From assembly GCA_045805265.1 (NCBI GenBank), contig JBJMLO010000030.1, forward strand, positions 186,001 to 250,000: DNA of 64,000 bases, given 5' to 3'. Shown here one piece after another: positions 44,819 to 55,800 of the stretch (within the stretch, counting starts at the first letter, position 1; each line of letters begins with the position of its first letter). The notes under the pieces were generated by a model. The model had not been told where the DNA came from and searched no databases. It saw nothing but the letters and a program-made list of their open reading frames with translations. The DNA comes from JBJMLO01 sp045805265 (lineage in GTDB: Bacteria; Actinomycetota; UBA4738; JACQTL01). The position numbers and the translations under genes were made by a program.

Positions 44819-45503
44819 AGCTGTCAGTCGCCGGACGGAGCCGAGTATACGGCGACCTGCGCGGATACCGGCCGGAAACGGAATCGGAAGGACCCGCCTC
44901 CGACGCTCCGAGGGCCGTCCGGAGGCAACGCCCCGGGAGGCCCGGGCGGCAGAATCCCCCGCGAGGATCCCCCGACCAGCGCTTGACGGACGAATGACAG
45001 AGGTGTAATTACATGGCTCGAAGACGGCGGCCGATTCGCGTCCGACCATGAAGGGCGCCTTGAAGCGAACAAGGGGCCGCGCGGGGCGTACCGACGAATG
45101 ACGGGTGCGGCGGCCGCCGTCTTCGTTCTCGTTCCCCGGCCACCGTCCGTCCACGCGATGCCGGGGCGACGAGCCGATCACCCGGCCCGCGCATCGGGAG
45201 CCTCCTCCGTGACGTACCCGGAGGAAGATGCCCCGGCGGACTCCATCGTCCGGTCGCTGGAACCGTTTCGAGCAGATCCACGGTCATCTGTGAAGCACGA
45301 ATGGCCAATGGTGGGGACGAACGGCCATCCATGGGGACCACAGGTTCCCGACGGGCACGAAACAGGCGGCTCGAACGTCCAACGGCGTTCGACCGCGTGC
45401 GCCGCGAAACCCCGAGGGGTTCGCGCTGCGTATTGGACGCGGAGGCCGCGGCCGCATGCGGCGGGCCGATGGCCCTGGAGTGGCGGAAAGGGGAGCCGGT
45501 AAG
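44819..45503. other. 685-bp intergenic region between the HNH gene and the moxR operon
   Basis: No convincing protein gene. It holds a TTGACG at 44983-44988, then ACAGAGGTGTAATT at 44997-45010, a motif shared with two other intergenic regions. An ATG follows at 45012 that opens a 12-codon Arg-rich frame (MARRRRPIRVRP, stop). Two copies of CGAATGAC occur at 44991 and 45093. TCGAAC (45371) and GTTCGA (45387) are half-sites of the SOS box, but 10 bp apart instead of 4. The plus-strand promoter of the moxR operon must lie here. Confidence 0.5.
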
Positions 45504-46508
<1,005 letters not shown>

Positions 46509-46555
46509 CGTGACCCGCCTCCTCGCGGACTCCGCGGGGGCGGGGAGCTGAGCGG

Positions 46556-47785
46556 ATGCCCTCCGGCCGCGGGCTCGTCGTCTTCGGAGGGGCGCTCTCC
46601 CTGTGGATCGCCGCGCGGTTCGTGGGGTCCCCCGACCTGCACATCGTGGCGGTCGGCGTCGCGGTGCTGCCGTTCGCGTCCGCGCTGCTCGTCCGGTGGA
46701 GCAGGGCCCGGCTGCAGGTGACCCGGCGGCTGTCGCACACGAAGGTCCGCCCGGGCCAGCGGGTGACCGTCGAGCTGGAGGTGGAGAACACGGCGCCGAC
46801 GTCGACGTCGTTCATCCTGGTCGAGGACCGCCTCCCCCCGACCCTCGGCCGGCCGGCCCGGCTGGTCCTGTCCGGCATCCCGGGCAGGAACTCCCAGCGC
46901 GTCAGCTACTCGATGGTGTGCCGGACGCGCGGCCGGTTCTCGATCGGGCCCCTGCGCATGGACCTGTCGGATCCGTTCGCGCTCACCAAGGTCCGTCTCG
47001 AGTTCGCGGAGCGCGACGACCTGATCGTGTTCCCGGAGGTGGAGGAGCTCGACACGACGCCCGCCTCGCAGTACGGGTCGGGGGCCGGTGAGTCGGCCAG
47101 CCGCCAGCTGTTCCGGACGGCGGAAGAGTTCTACACGATGCGCGAATACGTCCTGGGCGACGACCTCCGCCGCATCCACTGGCCGAGCGTCGCCCGGCGG
47201 GGCAAGCTGATGATCCGGCAGGACGAATCCGCCCGGCGGTCGCTGGCCACCGTGGTGCTGGACACCCGGGTCGGCGCGTTCGGACCGGCCTACACCGAGC
47301 CGTTCGAGCGGGCGGTTTCGGTCGCGGCGTCGCTCGGGCTCCATCTGTCGCGGTCGGGGTTCGCACTGCGACTGGCGGCGGGGCAGCTCCGTCCGGTCCA
47401 CGTCTCGGAGGATGCCTTCCTCGAGGCGCTGGCGGCCGTGTCCCACTCCCCCACCCGCCCGCTGGGCACCATGCTCGTCCCGCTGCGCACCTCGGCGGTG
47501 CCCGACACCACCCTCGTGGTGGTCACCGCGCCGCCCCAGCCGGCCGAGGTGGCCTCGATGGTCCGCATCGGGTCCGTGTTCGGCCCGAAGATCGCGGCGT
47601 TCATCCATCCGATCGACCCGGCGACGCTCCCCGAGGGGCAGCGCAGCTCCCTGGTCGAGAAGGCCACGACCGCGCGCATCTCGCTCATCCGAGCCGGGTG
47701 GCAGGTCTTCGTGCTCCCCCCGAAGGGGAGGTTGCAGGACGTATGGCACGGGAACTCGAAGAGGCTCCCCGCAGTCATCGGCTGA
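46556..47785 (+). CDS. DUF58 membrane protein
   Basis: A 409-residue protein with two N-terminal hydrophobic segments (about residues 8-45), a beta-rich domain, and the DUF58 signature REYVLGDDLRRIHWPSVARRG at about residues 195-215, followed by a vWA-like C-terminal half. It is the partner of the MoxR ATPase upstream (47 bp) and the transglutaminase-domain protein downstream (43-bp overlap). The molecular role of the family is unknown. Confidence 0.9.
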   Translation: MPSGRGLVVFGGALSLWIAARFVGSPDLHIVAVGVAVLPFASALLVRWSRARLQVTRRLSHTKVRPGQRVTVELEVENTAPTSTSFILVEDRLPPTLGRPARLVLSGIPGRNSQRVSYSMVCRTRGRFSIGPLRMDLSDPFALTKVRLEFAERDDLIVFPEVEELDTTPASQYGSGAGESASRQLFRTAEEFYTMREYVLGDDLRRIHWPSVARRGKLMIRQDESARRSLATVVLDTRVGAFGPAYTEPFERAVSVAASLGLHLSRSGFALRLAAGQLRPVHVSEDAFLEALAAVSHSPTRPLGTMLVPLRTSAVPDTTLVVVTAPPQPAEVASMVRIGSVFGPKIAAFIHPIDPATLPEGQRSSLVEKATTARISLIRAGWQVFVLPPKGRLQDVWHGNSKRLPAVIG

Positions 47786-50091
47786 TCCAGGTCGGGGCCG
47801 TCGCCTCCGTGACGGCGGCCGCCGCGATCGCGTTCGGCCGGGTGTTCACGGGCCACGCGGCCACGTGGAAGCTCGTGCTGGTCGGGCTGGTCTCGATCGG
47901 GATCGCCGCGGCGCTCGAGCGGCGGAGCCCGCTGCTCGCCGCGCTCATCAGCGCCGTGGGCCTGCTATGGACGCTCGGCATCCTGGTCTTCCCGGACACC
48001 CTGTGGTTCGGGCTGCCGCTGGGGAGCACCGTGCACGCGATCGGCGAGGCCCTGGGGCGAGTGGGGCACCAGGCGGACGTCCAGGTGGCCCCCACGCCTG
48101 CGCTGCGGCCCCTGTTCATGGCGGCCGTGACCGCGGTGTGGACTGCGGCGTTCTCGACGCACGCCCTCGCGGTGCGAAGCGGGAGCCCCCTGCTGGCGGC
48201 GGCGCCGCCGGCGGCCCTCGTGGCTTTCGCGGGCATCGTGATGGAGGACGGCCCCCGGCCCGGCTACGCGACGCTGTTCCTGCTGGGCGTCATCGCGTTG
48301 CTGTTCGCCGACGGGCTCCGCCGGGTGCGCCAGTGGGGGCCGGTCCGGCCCTGGAGCTCCGGCCTGGCCCACGTCCGGCGACGGATGGTGGCCTCGAGCA
48401 CCACGCGCGGCGCCCGCCGGGTCGCCGTGACGGTGGTCGGGGTCGCGCTGCTCCTGCCGGGACTGCTGCCGGGCCTCCACGGGAAGGCGGTGCTCGACTT
48501 CGGCTCCTCGGGCGACAACGGCTCGCTCAACCCGCTGGTGGCCGTGTCCTCGTCACTGCGGCTGCGGACGCCGATCCCTCTGTTCACCGTCCGGGTCCCG
48601 CGCCAGGAGGCCGCGTACTGGCGGCTGCTCTCGCTCGACCACTTCGACGGCGACCTGTGGACCGTCGCCGACCTCGACGTCCGCCACGGCCGGGTCTACG
48701 GTCCGAGCGCGCAGCTCCCGCTCACGGTCGACTCCCTCCCGCCGGACACCCCGGCCACCACGCTGTCGGCGACGGTGTCGATCGAGCACACGCCGGGGAA
48801 GTGGCTGCCGACGCCCTACGAGCCGACCTCCCTGACCGCCCAGGGCACGTCGATCCGGTTCGACGCGAGCCACACGTCCGCCGTGCCGGCCCACCGGGCC
48901 CTCGATCCGGGGTTCACCTATCAGGTGGTCGCCCGCGTCGCCGCTCCCCGGTACGTGGAGCTGGATCAGCGGTTCGGCTACTCGGATCCCCGGTACCGCC
49001 GGGACCTCGAGCTCCCCGGCAACCTGCCCCCCGAGATCCCCCAGCTCGCCAGGGCCATCGTGGCCCGGGCGAACGCCAGCACGACGATCGAACAGGTCCT
49101 CGCCGTCGAGCACTACCTCACCGACCCCACGGTCTTCACGTACGACCAGAACGTCTCCCTCGGCAGCGGGACCGACGCGCTGACGAACTTCCTGTTCGTG
49201 ACCCACAAGGGGTTCTGCCAGCAGTTCGCGAGCGCGATGGGGGTGCTGCTGCGGGCCCTGGGGATCCCGGCCCGGATCGCCGTCGGGTACACGACCGGGA
49301 CGTACGACGAGGAGGTCGGCGGGTACGACGTGACGACGGCGAACGCCCACAGCTGGGTCGAGGTCGAGTTCCCGGGGTTCGGCTGGATCCCCTTCGAGCC
49401 GACGCCCAGCCGGTTCGACCCCGTGACCGAGCAGATCGAGTTCTCGAAGCCGATCGCCGGGGGGACCGTCGACCCGTGCAGCAGGGAGGAGTTCCGGCGA
49501 GGCGCGTGTGAGAAGACGCGTGCGAACGGCAGCACCGGGGACGGAGCCGGCGCGGGCGGGACGCCCAGGCACAAGGACCCCAACCTCGAGCCGCCGCTGC
49601 CGCAGCCCAGGGGTCCGGCCAGCGGCCCGATCACGCTCGGCGGTCTCCGGGAACCATCTGCCAACCCGGTGTCCTGGCGCCTGATCGTCGGGCTCGCGCT
49701 GCTGGTCGCGCTGGTGCTGGTGCTCGTGCTGCTGCCCACGGTGAAGGTGGCGGTGCGCAGGTTCCGGATGATGCGGGCCCGCGGCACCCGGGACCGGACG
49801 CTGGCGGCCTTCCGCCTGTTCGAGGCGCGGGCCGGTGACCTCGGGCTGGCGCGGGGGCCCGGGGAGACTCCCTGGGAGTATCGGACGAGGCTGTCGCGTG
49901 ACGTCCAGCTGTCCGACGGGCACCTGGACCGGCTGGCCAGGATCGTGTCGACGGCCGCCTATTCCCCGCGCGGCGTGAGCGACGAGGACGCCCACGAGGC
50001 AGGCCGGGCCGGCCGCACCGCCATCCGCGACGTGCGCCGGAGCGTGGGCCTGGCCCGCCGCGTCACCGGCATGTGGCGTCCGCAGATCTGA
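47743..50091 (+). CDS. Transglutaminase-like membrane protein (TgpA type)
   Basis: A 782-residue membrane protein. About six N-terminal helices (residues about 15-250) lead to a large extracytoplasmic region. Its transglutaminase-like core shows the catalytic Cys in KGFCQQFASAMGVLLRALG, the His in NAHSWVEVEF and the Asp/Glu region after it. A Pro-rich linker and one more helix (LIVGLALLVALVLVLVLLP) precede a C-terminal cytoplasmic DUF4129-like domain (LGLARGPGETPWEYRTRL). It is the last gene of the MoxR-DUF58 operon and probably acts on surface peptides or peptidoglycan; the substrate is not known. Confidence 0.9.
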   Translation: MARELEEAPRSHRLIQVGAVASVTAAAAIAFGRVFTGHAATWKLVLVGLVSIGIAAALERRSPLLAALISAVGLLWTLGILVFPDTLWFGLPLGSTVHAIGEALGRVGHQADVQVAPTPALRPLFMAAVTAVWTAAFSTHALAVRSGSPLLAAAPPAALVAFAGIVMEDGPRPGYATLFLLGVIALLFADGLRRVRQWGPVRPWSSGLAHVRRRMVASSTTRGARRVAVTVVGVALLLPGLLPGLHGKAVLDFGSSGDNGSLNPLVAVSSSLRLRTPIPLFTVRVPRQEAAYWRLLSLDHFDGDLWTVADLDVRHGRVYGPSAQLPLTVDSLPPDTPATTLSATVSIEHTPGKWLPTPYEPTSLTAQGTSIRFDASHTSAVPAHRALDPGFTYQVVARVAAPRYVELDQRFGYSDPRYRRDLELPGNLPPEIPQLARAIVARANASTTIEQVLAVEHYLTDPTVFTYDQNVSLGSGTDALTNFLFVTHKGFCQQFASAMGVLLRALGIPARIAVGYTTGTYDEEVGGYDVTTANAHSWVEVEFPGFGWIPFEPTPSRFDPVTEQIEFSKPIAGGTVDPCSREEFRRGACEKTRANGSTGDGAGAGGTPRHKDPNLEPPLPQPRGPASGPITLGGLREPSANPVSWRLIVGLALLVALVLVLVLLPTVKVAVRRFRMMRARGTRDRTLAAFRLFEARAGDLGLARGPGETPWEYRTRLSRDVQLSDGHLDRLARIVSTAAYSPRGVSDEDAHEAGRAGRTAIRDVRRSVGLARRVTGMWRPQI

Positions 50092-50161
50092 CCTCGGGCC
50101 GGGCGGCACGGCTCAATTCACACCAGAACCCGAGCCTCGCGGTGCGGGCCGGTGGCCCCGT

Positions 50162-50746
50162 TCAGCGCGCGGGCGGATGGAACCGCAGGGGCGGCATTCG
50201 CCCCGGCATCGGAGCCCGACCCGGGCCGGCCAGGGGGGTGCCGCGGCCGGCGGCGGCCATGCGGACCGATTCGGCCTGGACCTCGCGCTTCGCATCCTGC
50301 AGGGCGCGGATGAACCGGTCGCGGTCGGACCGGAACGTCGCCACGTTGTCGCTGACCGACCGGGCGATATCGTCGATGGCCACGAAGAACGCCATCTGTC
50401 CGTGGCGGAGGGCGTCCATGATCTCGTCGCGCTTGCGCGAGATCTTGAAGATCGATTGCCCGTCGGTGACGAGCTTCACGTCGGAGAGGTGCTTGTCGAG
50501 CTTCGCCCTGGAGTTCAGGAACTCCCACGCCCGACGGACGCGTTGCAGCGACATCCCGCCGTCGAGGAGGGAGCGGACGACGCGGAGCGCCACCAGGTCG
50601 CGGAAGGAGTACAGCCGGGGGACGCCGGGGCGCCCTCCGGTTCCCTGCACCGACGGCTGCAGGAGTCCGATCTGGTCCCAGTACCGCAACTGTCGGGGGG
50701 TGCACCCCGTCAAGCGCGACGCCTGCTGCGATGTGAATCCTTCCAT
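50162..50746 (-). CDS. MerR-family transcriptional regulator
   Basis: A 194-residue regulator with an N-terminal winged helix-turn-helix (FTSQQASRLTGCTPRQLRYW, then YSFRDLVALRVVRSLLDGG). A middle helical part and a Pro/Arg-rich tail follow in place of a cysteine metal site, so it is not a canonical metal sensor. It is convergent with the transglutaminase gene and probably transcribed from TTGCGA-N17-TACAAA at 50860-50888. The target is unknown. Confidence 0.85.
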   Translation of the reverse strand: MEGFTSQQASRLTGCTPRQLRYWDQIGLLQPSVQGTGGRPGVPRLYSFRDLVALRVVRSLLDGGMSLQRVRRAWEFLNSRAKLDKHLSDVKLVTDGQSIFKISRKRDEIMDALRHGQMAFFVAIDDIARSVSDNVATFRSDRDRFIRALQDAKREVQAESVRMAAAGRGTPLAGPGRAPMPGRMPPLRFHPPAR

Positions 50747-51080
50747 CGGCCCCTTCCCCGACGCCTCGACCCGGTACCCCCGAACGCCTGTGGCTCACCC
50801 GGCCGCGTGATGCCGGGCAGCACCGCGCGTCCGTCGTGACCCGGGGGAAGGCGAGGCGATTTGTACAGCGGCGGAAGGCCCGTCGCAAGTGTGGTGCTCA
50901 CGGGCGGTGCCCGGACGACGGCTCCACGGGTCGGCGACATGACGACGTCGAGTCGTCGCCGTCGACTTCGCAACGGAGGCGCCTCCCGCCCGCACGGCGG
51001 TCCACGAGGGCGACGGGCGACTGCGTTTCAGGAGCCGGCGTCGGGGGCGGAGGAGGACGGGCGCTCCGCCGGGGGAAGCC
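50747..51080. other. 334-bp intergenic region upstream of the MerR gene
   Basis: No protein gene supported. It contains the probable MerR-gene promoter and a small inverted repeat GACGAC-N5-GTCGTC near 50943-50960. The right end holds the 3' flank of the DUF3040 gene, which is transcribed towards this region. Confidence 0.5.
50860..50888 (-). promoter_or_regulatory. Probable promoter of the MerR-family gene
   Basis: On the minus strand TTGCGA (50883-50888) and TACAAA (50860-50865) are 17 bp apart, each four of six to consensus. This would give a leader of about 105 nt before the gene. TACAAA lies in one of the few AT-rich spots of the region. Confidence 0.4.
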
Positions 51081-51476
51081 TCAACTCTGCGAGGGAGTTC
51101 CCTTGCCCTGTCCCTGGTTTCCCCGGAACCGCTCGGCGAGGCGGGCCAGGACCCCGGTCAGCGTGAACCGCCCCTCGCTCTTCCACGTCTGGATCTGGTC
51201 CCGGCCGAGGCGCTTCAGGTAGTGGTACACGACGAGGCCCGAGACGAGCATGATCACGAAGCCCGCGATCACCAGCGGGACGCCGACGCGCGGGACCAGG
51301 ATGAGCAGCATCATCACGAAACCCATGCAGAAGGCGACCGCCGCGAGCCGGATCCGCCGCGTGAGGTGGGCCGGCAGCGTCGCCTGGGAGGCGCGCCGAG
51401 CGAGACCCGGGTCGTCCTCGATCAAGCGTCGCTCGATCTCTTCGAGGATCTTCTGCTCGTGCTCCGAGAGGGGCAT
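51081..51476 (-). CDS. DUF3040 membrane protein
   Basis: A 131-residue protein beginning MPLSEHEQKILEEIERRL, the hallmark of the actinobacterial DUF3040 family. Two transmembrane helices follow (about residues 42-60 and 64-85) with short cytoplasmic tails. The function is unknown. In many actinobacteria it stands next to dinB or the division cluster. Here it is 70 bp downstream of dinB on the same strand and could be co-transcribed with it. Confidence 0.88.
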   Translation of the reverse strand: MPLSEHEQKILEEIERRLIEDDPGLARRASQATLPAHLTRRIRLAAVAFCMGFVMMLLILVPRVGVPLVIAGFVIMLVSGLVVYHYLKRLGRDQIQTWKSEGRFTLTGVLARLAERFRGNQGQGKGTPSQS

Positions 51477-51545
51477 TCACCAGACCTCTATGGGGCTGCC
51501 TGCCCTAGGGATTGTAGGGCCTTCCGACGGTTCGGGGCAGGGTCA

Positions 51546-52826
51546 TCATCGCGCATCCGGGTCGTCCTTTCGATCATTTCCCCGCGGACGGGGCGGTCCA
51601 TGCCGCTCGGTGCGGCCCATCAGGGTGGCCGGGAGCGCGGCGTCGCGGCCGAACCGCCGTTCCACGCGGTCGAGGGCCCGCTCCACGTCCCCCCACCGCC
51701 CGTCGGCCAGCATGGCCAGCTGCCGCGACGCCGCCGGGACCAGCCCAGCCGCCTGGACGCCCAGCAGCCGGATGCGGCGGCGCACCCCCGGCAGCGCCCG
51801 GTACATCTCGGCGGCGACGTGGTTGATGTCCGACGCCAGGTCGGTGGGGGCCGGGAGGGTGCGGGACCTGGTCAGCGTGGTGAAGTTGGCAAGTCGGACC
51901 TTGAGGACCACGGTTCGCGACGAGTAGCCGTCCTCCCGCAGGCGCCTGCCCACTGCGCGCGACAGGCCGAGGATCTCGCGGAGGATCTCTCCCTCGTCGT
52001 CGAGGTCCCGGTCGAAGGTCTCCTCGTGGGAGATCGACTTCGGCGCCTCGTAGGGGACGACCGCTCGCTCGTCCTCGCCCCGCGAAAGGGAGGAGAGGTG
52101 CCGGGATTGGGCCTCCCCGAGGACCCGGCCGAGGACGCTCACCGGCACGGCGGCCAGCTCGGCCACCGTCCGGATCCCGAGACGGTGCAGGATGTCGACG
52201 GTCTTCTGCCCCGCCCCCCATAGCGCGCCGACGGGCAGCGGGTCGAGGAACTCCCGCACCGCCCCGGACGGCACCACGACGAGCCCGTCGGGCTTCGACG
52301 CCTCCGAGGCGAGCTTCGCGAGGAACTTGTTCGGCGCCACCCCGACCGAGCAGCTGAACCCGAGCTCGGCGCGGACGTCCGACCGAATCCGTTCGCCGAT
52401 CCGGCGGGGTGCGCCGAAGAGCCGGGTGCCGCCCCCCACGTCGAGAAAGGCCTCGTCGAGCGCGATCGGCTCAACGAACGGCGTGTACGACAGCAGGATC
52501 TCGCGGAACCGGTTCGAGTAGGCCTTGTATGCCTCGAAGTCCGGGGCCAGGAACACCGCGTGCGGCGCGAGCCGGCGGGCCCGGACACCGGGCATGGCCG
52601 AGCGCACGCCGAGGGCCCGCGCCTCATACGAGGCGCTCGCCACCACGCCGCGCGAACCGGTGCCGCCGACGACCACGGGCTTCCCCACGAGCGACGGGTC
52701 CTTCTGGACCTCCACGTTCGCGTAGAACGCGTCCAGGTCGACGTGCAGGATCGGCTCGGCCGGCCGGTCCCGGTCGCCGCCGCGGTCCCGGCCGGTCGCC
52801 CGGCCCCGGTTCTGGGATCCACTCAT
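51546..52826 (-). CDS. dinB: DNA polymerase IV (DinB, Y family)
   Basis: Error-prone translesion polymerase, 426 residues. The palm carries both catalytic motifs intact: HVDLDAFYANVE and PIALDEAFLDV. SCSVGVAPNKFLAKLASE is the fingers/palm block and the little-finger domain spans about residues 265-370. A catalytic DinB therefore stands where the mycobacterial mutasome has the inactive ImuB. The ATG at 52826 places the fold 25 residues in. A GTG at 52877 overlapping the dnaE2 stop (GTGA) is an equally possible, coupled start. It is expected to share the SOS promoter of dnaE2. Confidence 0.92.
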   Translation of the reverse strand: MSGSQNRGRATGRDRGGDRDRPAEPILHVDLDAFYANVEVQKDPSLVGKPVVVGGTGSRGVVASASYEARALGVRSAMPGVRARRLAPHAVFLAPDFEAYKAYSNRFREILLSYTPFVEPIALDEAFLDVGGGTRLFGAPRRIGERIRSDVRAELGFSCSVGVAPNKFLAKLASEASKPDGLVVVPSGAVREFLDPLPVGALWGAGQKTVDILHRLGIRTVAELAAVPVSVLGRVLGEAQSRHLSSLSRGEDERAVVPYEAPKSISHEETFDRDLDDEGEILREILGLSRAVGRRLREDGYSSRTVVLKVRLANFTTLTRSRTLPAPTDLASDINHVAAEMYRALPGVRRRIRLLGVQAAGLVPAASRQLAMLADGRWGDVERALDRVERRFGRDAALPATLMGRTERHGPPRPRGNDRKDDPDAR

Positions 52827-52873
52827 GGCACGAAGTGTGCCGCTCCCCGGCGGCGATCGCGCGGCGACCATGC

Positions 52874-55800
52874 TCACCACCCCGCCGAGCCGCCACTCGA
52901 GTGCCACAACTTCACCGGGGGACGCACGCCGGTCCGGTCGGTCGGCGGCAGCTGGCGGCGTCGCCGGTGCAGCGCGGCCAGGTCGAGGGCGTCCTCCGCG
53001 ATGACGCTCACGCCCCTCACCCCGGTTCGACGGAGCGTCCCCCGCACCGCGAGCAGGAACGCGTGGAACACGGCCTTGGCGCACCTGGCCTGGGCGCTCT
53101 CGAACACCGTGACGTCGACCGGCCCGGTAGCGTCGTCGAGCGTGAGGAAGATGATCCGCTGCCCGCTGCGGACCGCCGGCGTCTGCGAGGCCACCTTCAC
53201 CCCCGCCACGACGACGCGGTCGCCGCCCCGGCGCCGCCACAGGTCCCTCGACCGGGTCACCCCGAGCTCCTCCAGCAGCGGCTCGTAGAACGAGATCAGG
53301 TGGCGCGAGACGTCCATCTGCACCACCTCAAGCTCGGCCCGGACCCGCTCCGCGTCCGAGTACTCCCGCAGCCCCGGCACGACTTCTTGATCCAGCCCCA
53401 GTGTGAGCTGATGCCCCTCCCGCTGCGGCTCCGCGGTCATCGCGGCGTACAGCCGGTCCCGCCGGGTCCTTCCCCTCGCCGGCGACGAGTCCCGGAACGC
53501 CGCCGACCGCACCCTGCCGTCCCGGGACCCCCGGCCGGCCCCGCCCGATCCCCCGGGTGCTCCGGCGCCTTCGCCCGGCGCGCTCGTCCCGGCCGCGCTC
53601 CCTCCTGTACCCGGTGCGGTCGCCCCGCCCGGCAGCGCATCGAACCCTCCGGCATGCGCCAGCCGCTCGACCACGGGCCGCGACACCCTCGTCCGCCGGA
53701 CGAAGTCCCCCACGTCGGCGAACGGCCGGTCGGCCCGGGCCTCGAGGATCGACCGGATCTCGTCGTCCGAGATCCCATGCACGTCCTTCAGCGCCAGTCG
53801 GATGGCATAGGTCACCGTTGTGCGGTGGGTGGTCTCGCTCTCGTTGGGGCGCGCTACCTCGGGGGCGGTGCTCTGCGGGGGGCGCTTCGCTCCATCGCCT
53901 CCACCTGCGCGTCGCTCCGCGCCGCTCCGGCTCCGGCTCAGAGCCCCCGCTGCCGCACCGCCCCCGACACGCGCCCCCTCGCCGGCCGTGCCTTCGTCCA
54001 CGCCAGCGGACATGATGGGGTGATCGGGGGTTCGTGCCCTCCCTCGTGATTGGGTCCACCAGTTTGGTTGAGCGGGGGCGGTCGCAGGCGGGAGGGTCCC
54101 GTGGAGCAACTTGTACGGACGGCGATCCCCCGAGGCACGGACCGGGGCCGGATCAAGTTGCGGGAGCGGGTGGGGGCCCGCCTGCGAACAAGCCCCCGCC
54201 CCGTGCAACTCGCCAGCCGGCTCCGGCCACCCCGAAGCAATCACCTCCACCGTGTAATCGGCTTCGGACACGTTCACATCGAGTGGCAGGACCGGGATGC
54301 CGTGCTGGCGGGCGTCCTCGATCATCAGGCGGCGGGGGTACATGCCGGGCTCGTGTGTCAGCACGCCGGCCAGGAAGTGCGCGGGCCAGTGCGCCTTCAA
54401 CCATGACGACTGGAAGGTCGGCACGGCGAACGCGGCGGCGTGCGCCTTGCAGAACCCGAACGACGCGAACGACAGGAGCTCCTTCCAGATCCGCTCGGCG
54501 TCGGCGGGCGGGAGACCGCGTTCCCGGACCCGCCGCAGGAAGTCCTCCCGGATCGAGTCGACCTCCAGGTCGTCGGACAGGTGCCGGCGGATGCGGTCGG
54601 CCTCGGCCAGGTCGTACCCGGCGATCGCGGCGAACGTCCGCATGACCTGCTCGTGGTACACGACCACGCCGTGGGTCTCGGACAGCACCGGGCGGAGCGA
54701 GTCGTGGGCGTACACCGGCAGCTCCATGCCGTGTCGCCGCTTCAGGAACGGCGACACCATGTCGGACTTCACCGGTCCCGGCCGGAACAGCGAGATGTCG
54801 ACGATGAGGTCCTCCCACCGCGTCGGCTGGAGCTTCTGGAGCAGCTCGCGCTGGCCGGGAGACTCGATCTGGAAGCACCCCAGGGTGTCGGACCGGCGGA
54901 TGAGCTCGAACGTGGGCTCGTCGTCGAACGGGACGCGGTCGAGGTCGACCTTCTCGCCGGCGGTCCGGGCGATCTCGTCGACCGCGTGGCGCATGGTCGA
55001 CAGCATCCGGATGCCCAGCACGTCGAGCTTCAGGTATCCGAGCAGCTCGACGTCGTCCTTGTCGGCCTGGATCATCCGGTACCCCTGGAACGAGCGTTCC
55101 AGCGGCACCCGCTCCACCAGGTCGTGGCCGGCCAGCACGACACCGGAGGGGTGCAGCGCGAGGTGGCGGGGGAAGCCATTCAGCCGCTCGGCGACGCGGA
55201 ACAGCTGCTCGAGCTGCCCGGCGCCGATGTTCGACCCGACCAGCTCGGGCAGCGACTCGACGGCCTCGCGGATGTGGTGCGCGCCGATGTGCGGGAAGGC
55301 CTTGGCGACGGTGTCGACCTCGACCTCGGGCAGGCCGAGGGCCTTACCCACCTCCCGGATCGCGCCGCGGGCCCGGTACGTGTCGACCATGCACACGCAG
55401 GCGCACCGGTCGTCGCCGTGCCTGCTCAACACGAGGTCGTAGACGTCCTCGCGCCGCGCCGACTCGACGTCGATGTCGATGTCGGGGAGCTCGTCGCGGA
55501 GCGGGTTGAGGAACCGCTCGAACACCAGCCCGTGGCGGATCGGGTCGACGTCGGAGATGCCGGTCAGGTAGCACACGAATGAGCCCGCCGCCGAGCCCCG
55601 GCACGCCGTCCGGATCCCGATCGAGCGGACGTCGGCCACGATGTCGGCGACCGTCAGGAAGAACGACGAGTACCCCAGCCGGTGGATCATCGACAGCTCG
55701 AGGTCGAGCCGCTCGCGGACCTCACGGGTCTTCCGGATGCCGCGCCGGCCGAGCCCCCGATGGCACCGCTCGGCGAGCACCGACGACCCGCTGCGCCCGG

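Noticed and set aside
45371..45392. TCGAAC and GTTCGA half-sites upstream of moxR as a third SOS box
   Set aside because: The half-sites are 10 bp apart, while the LexA consensus needs 4. It does not lie near a promoter that I can recognise.
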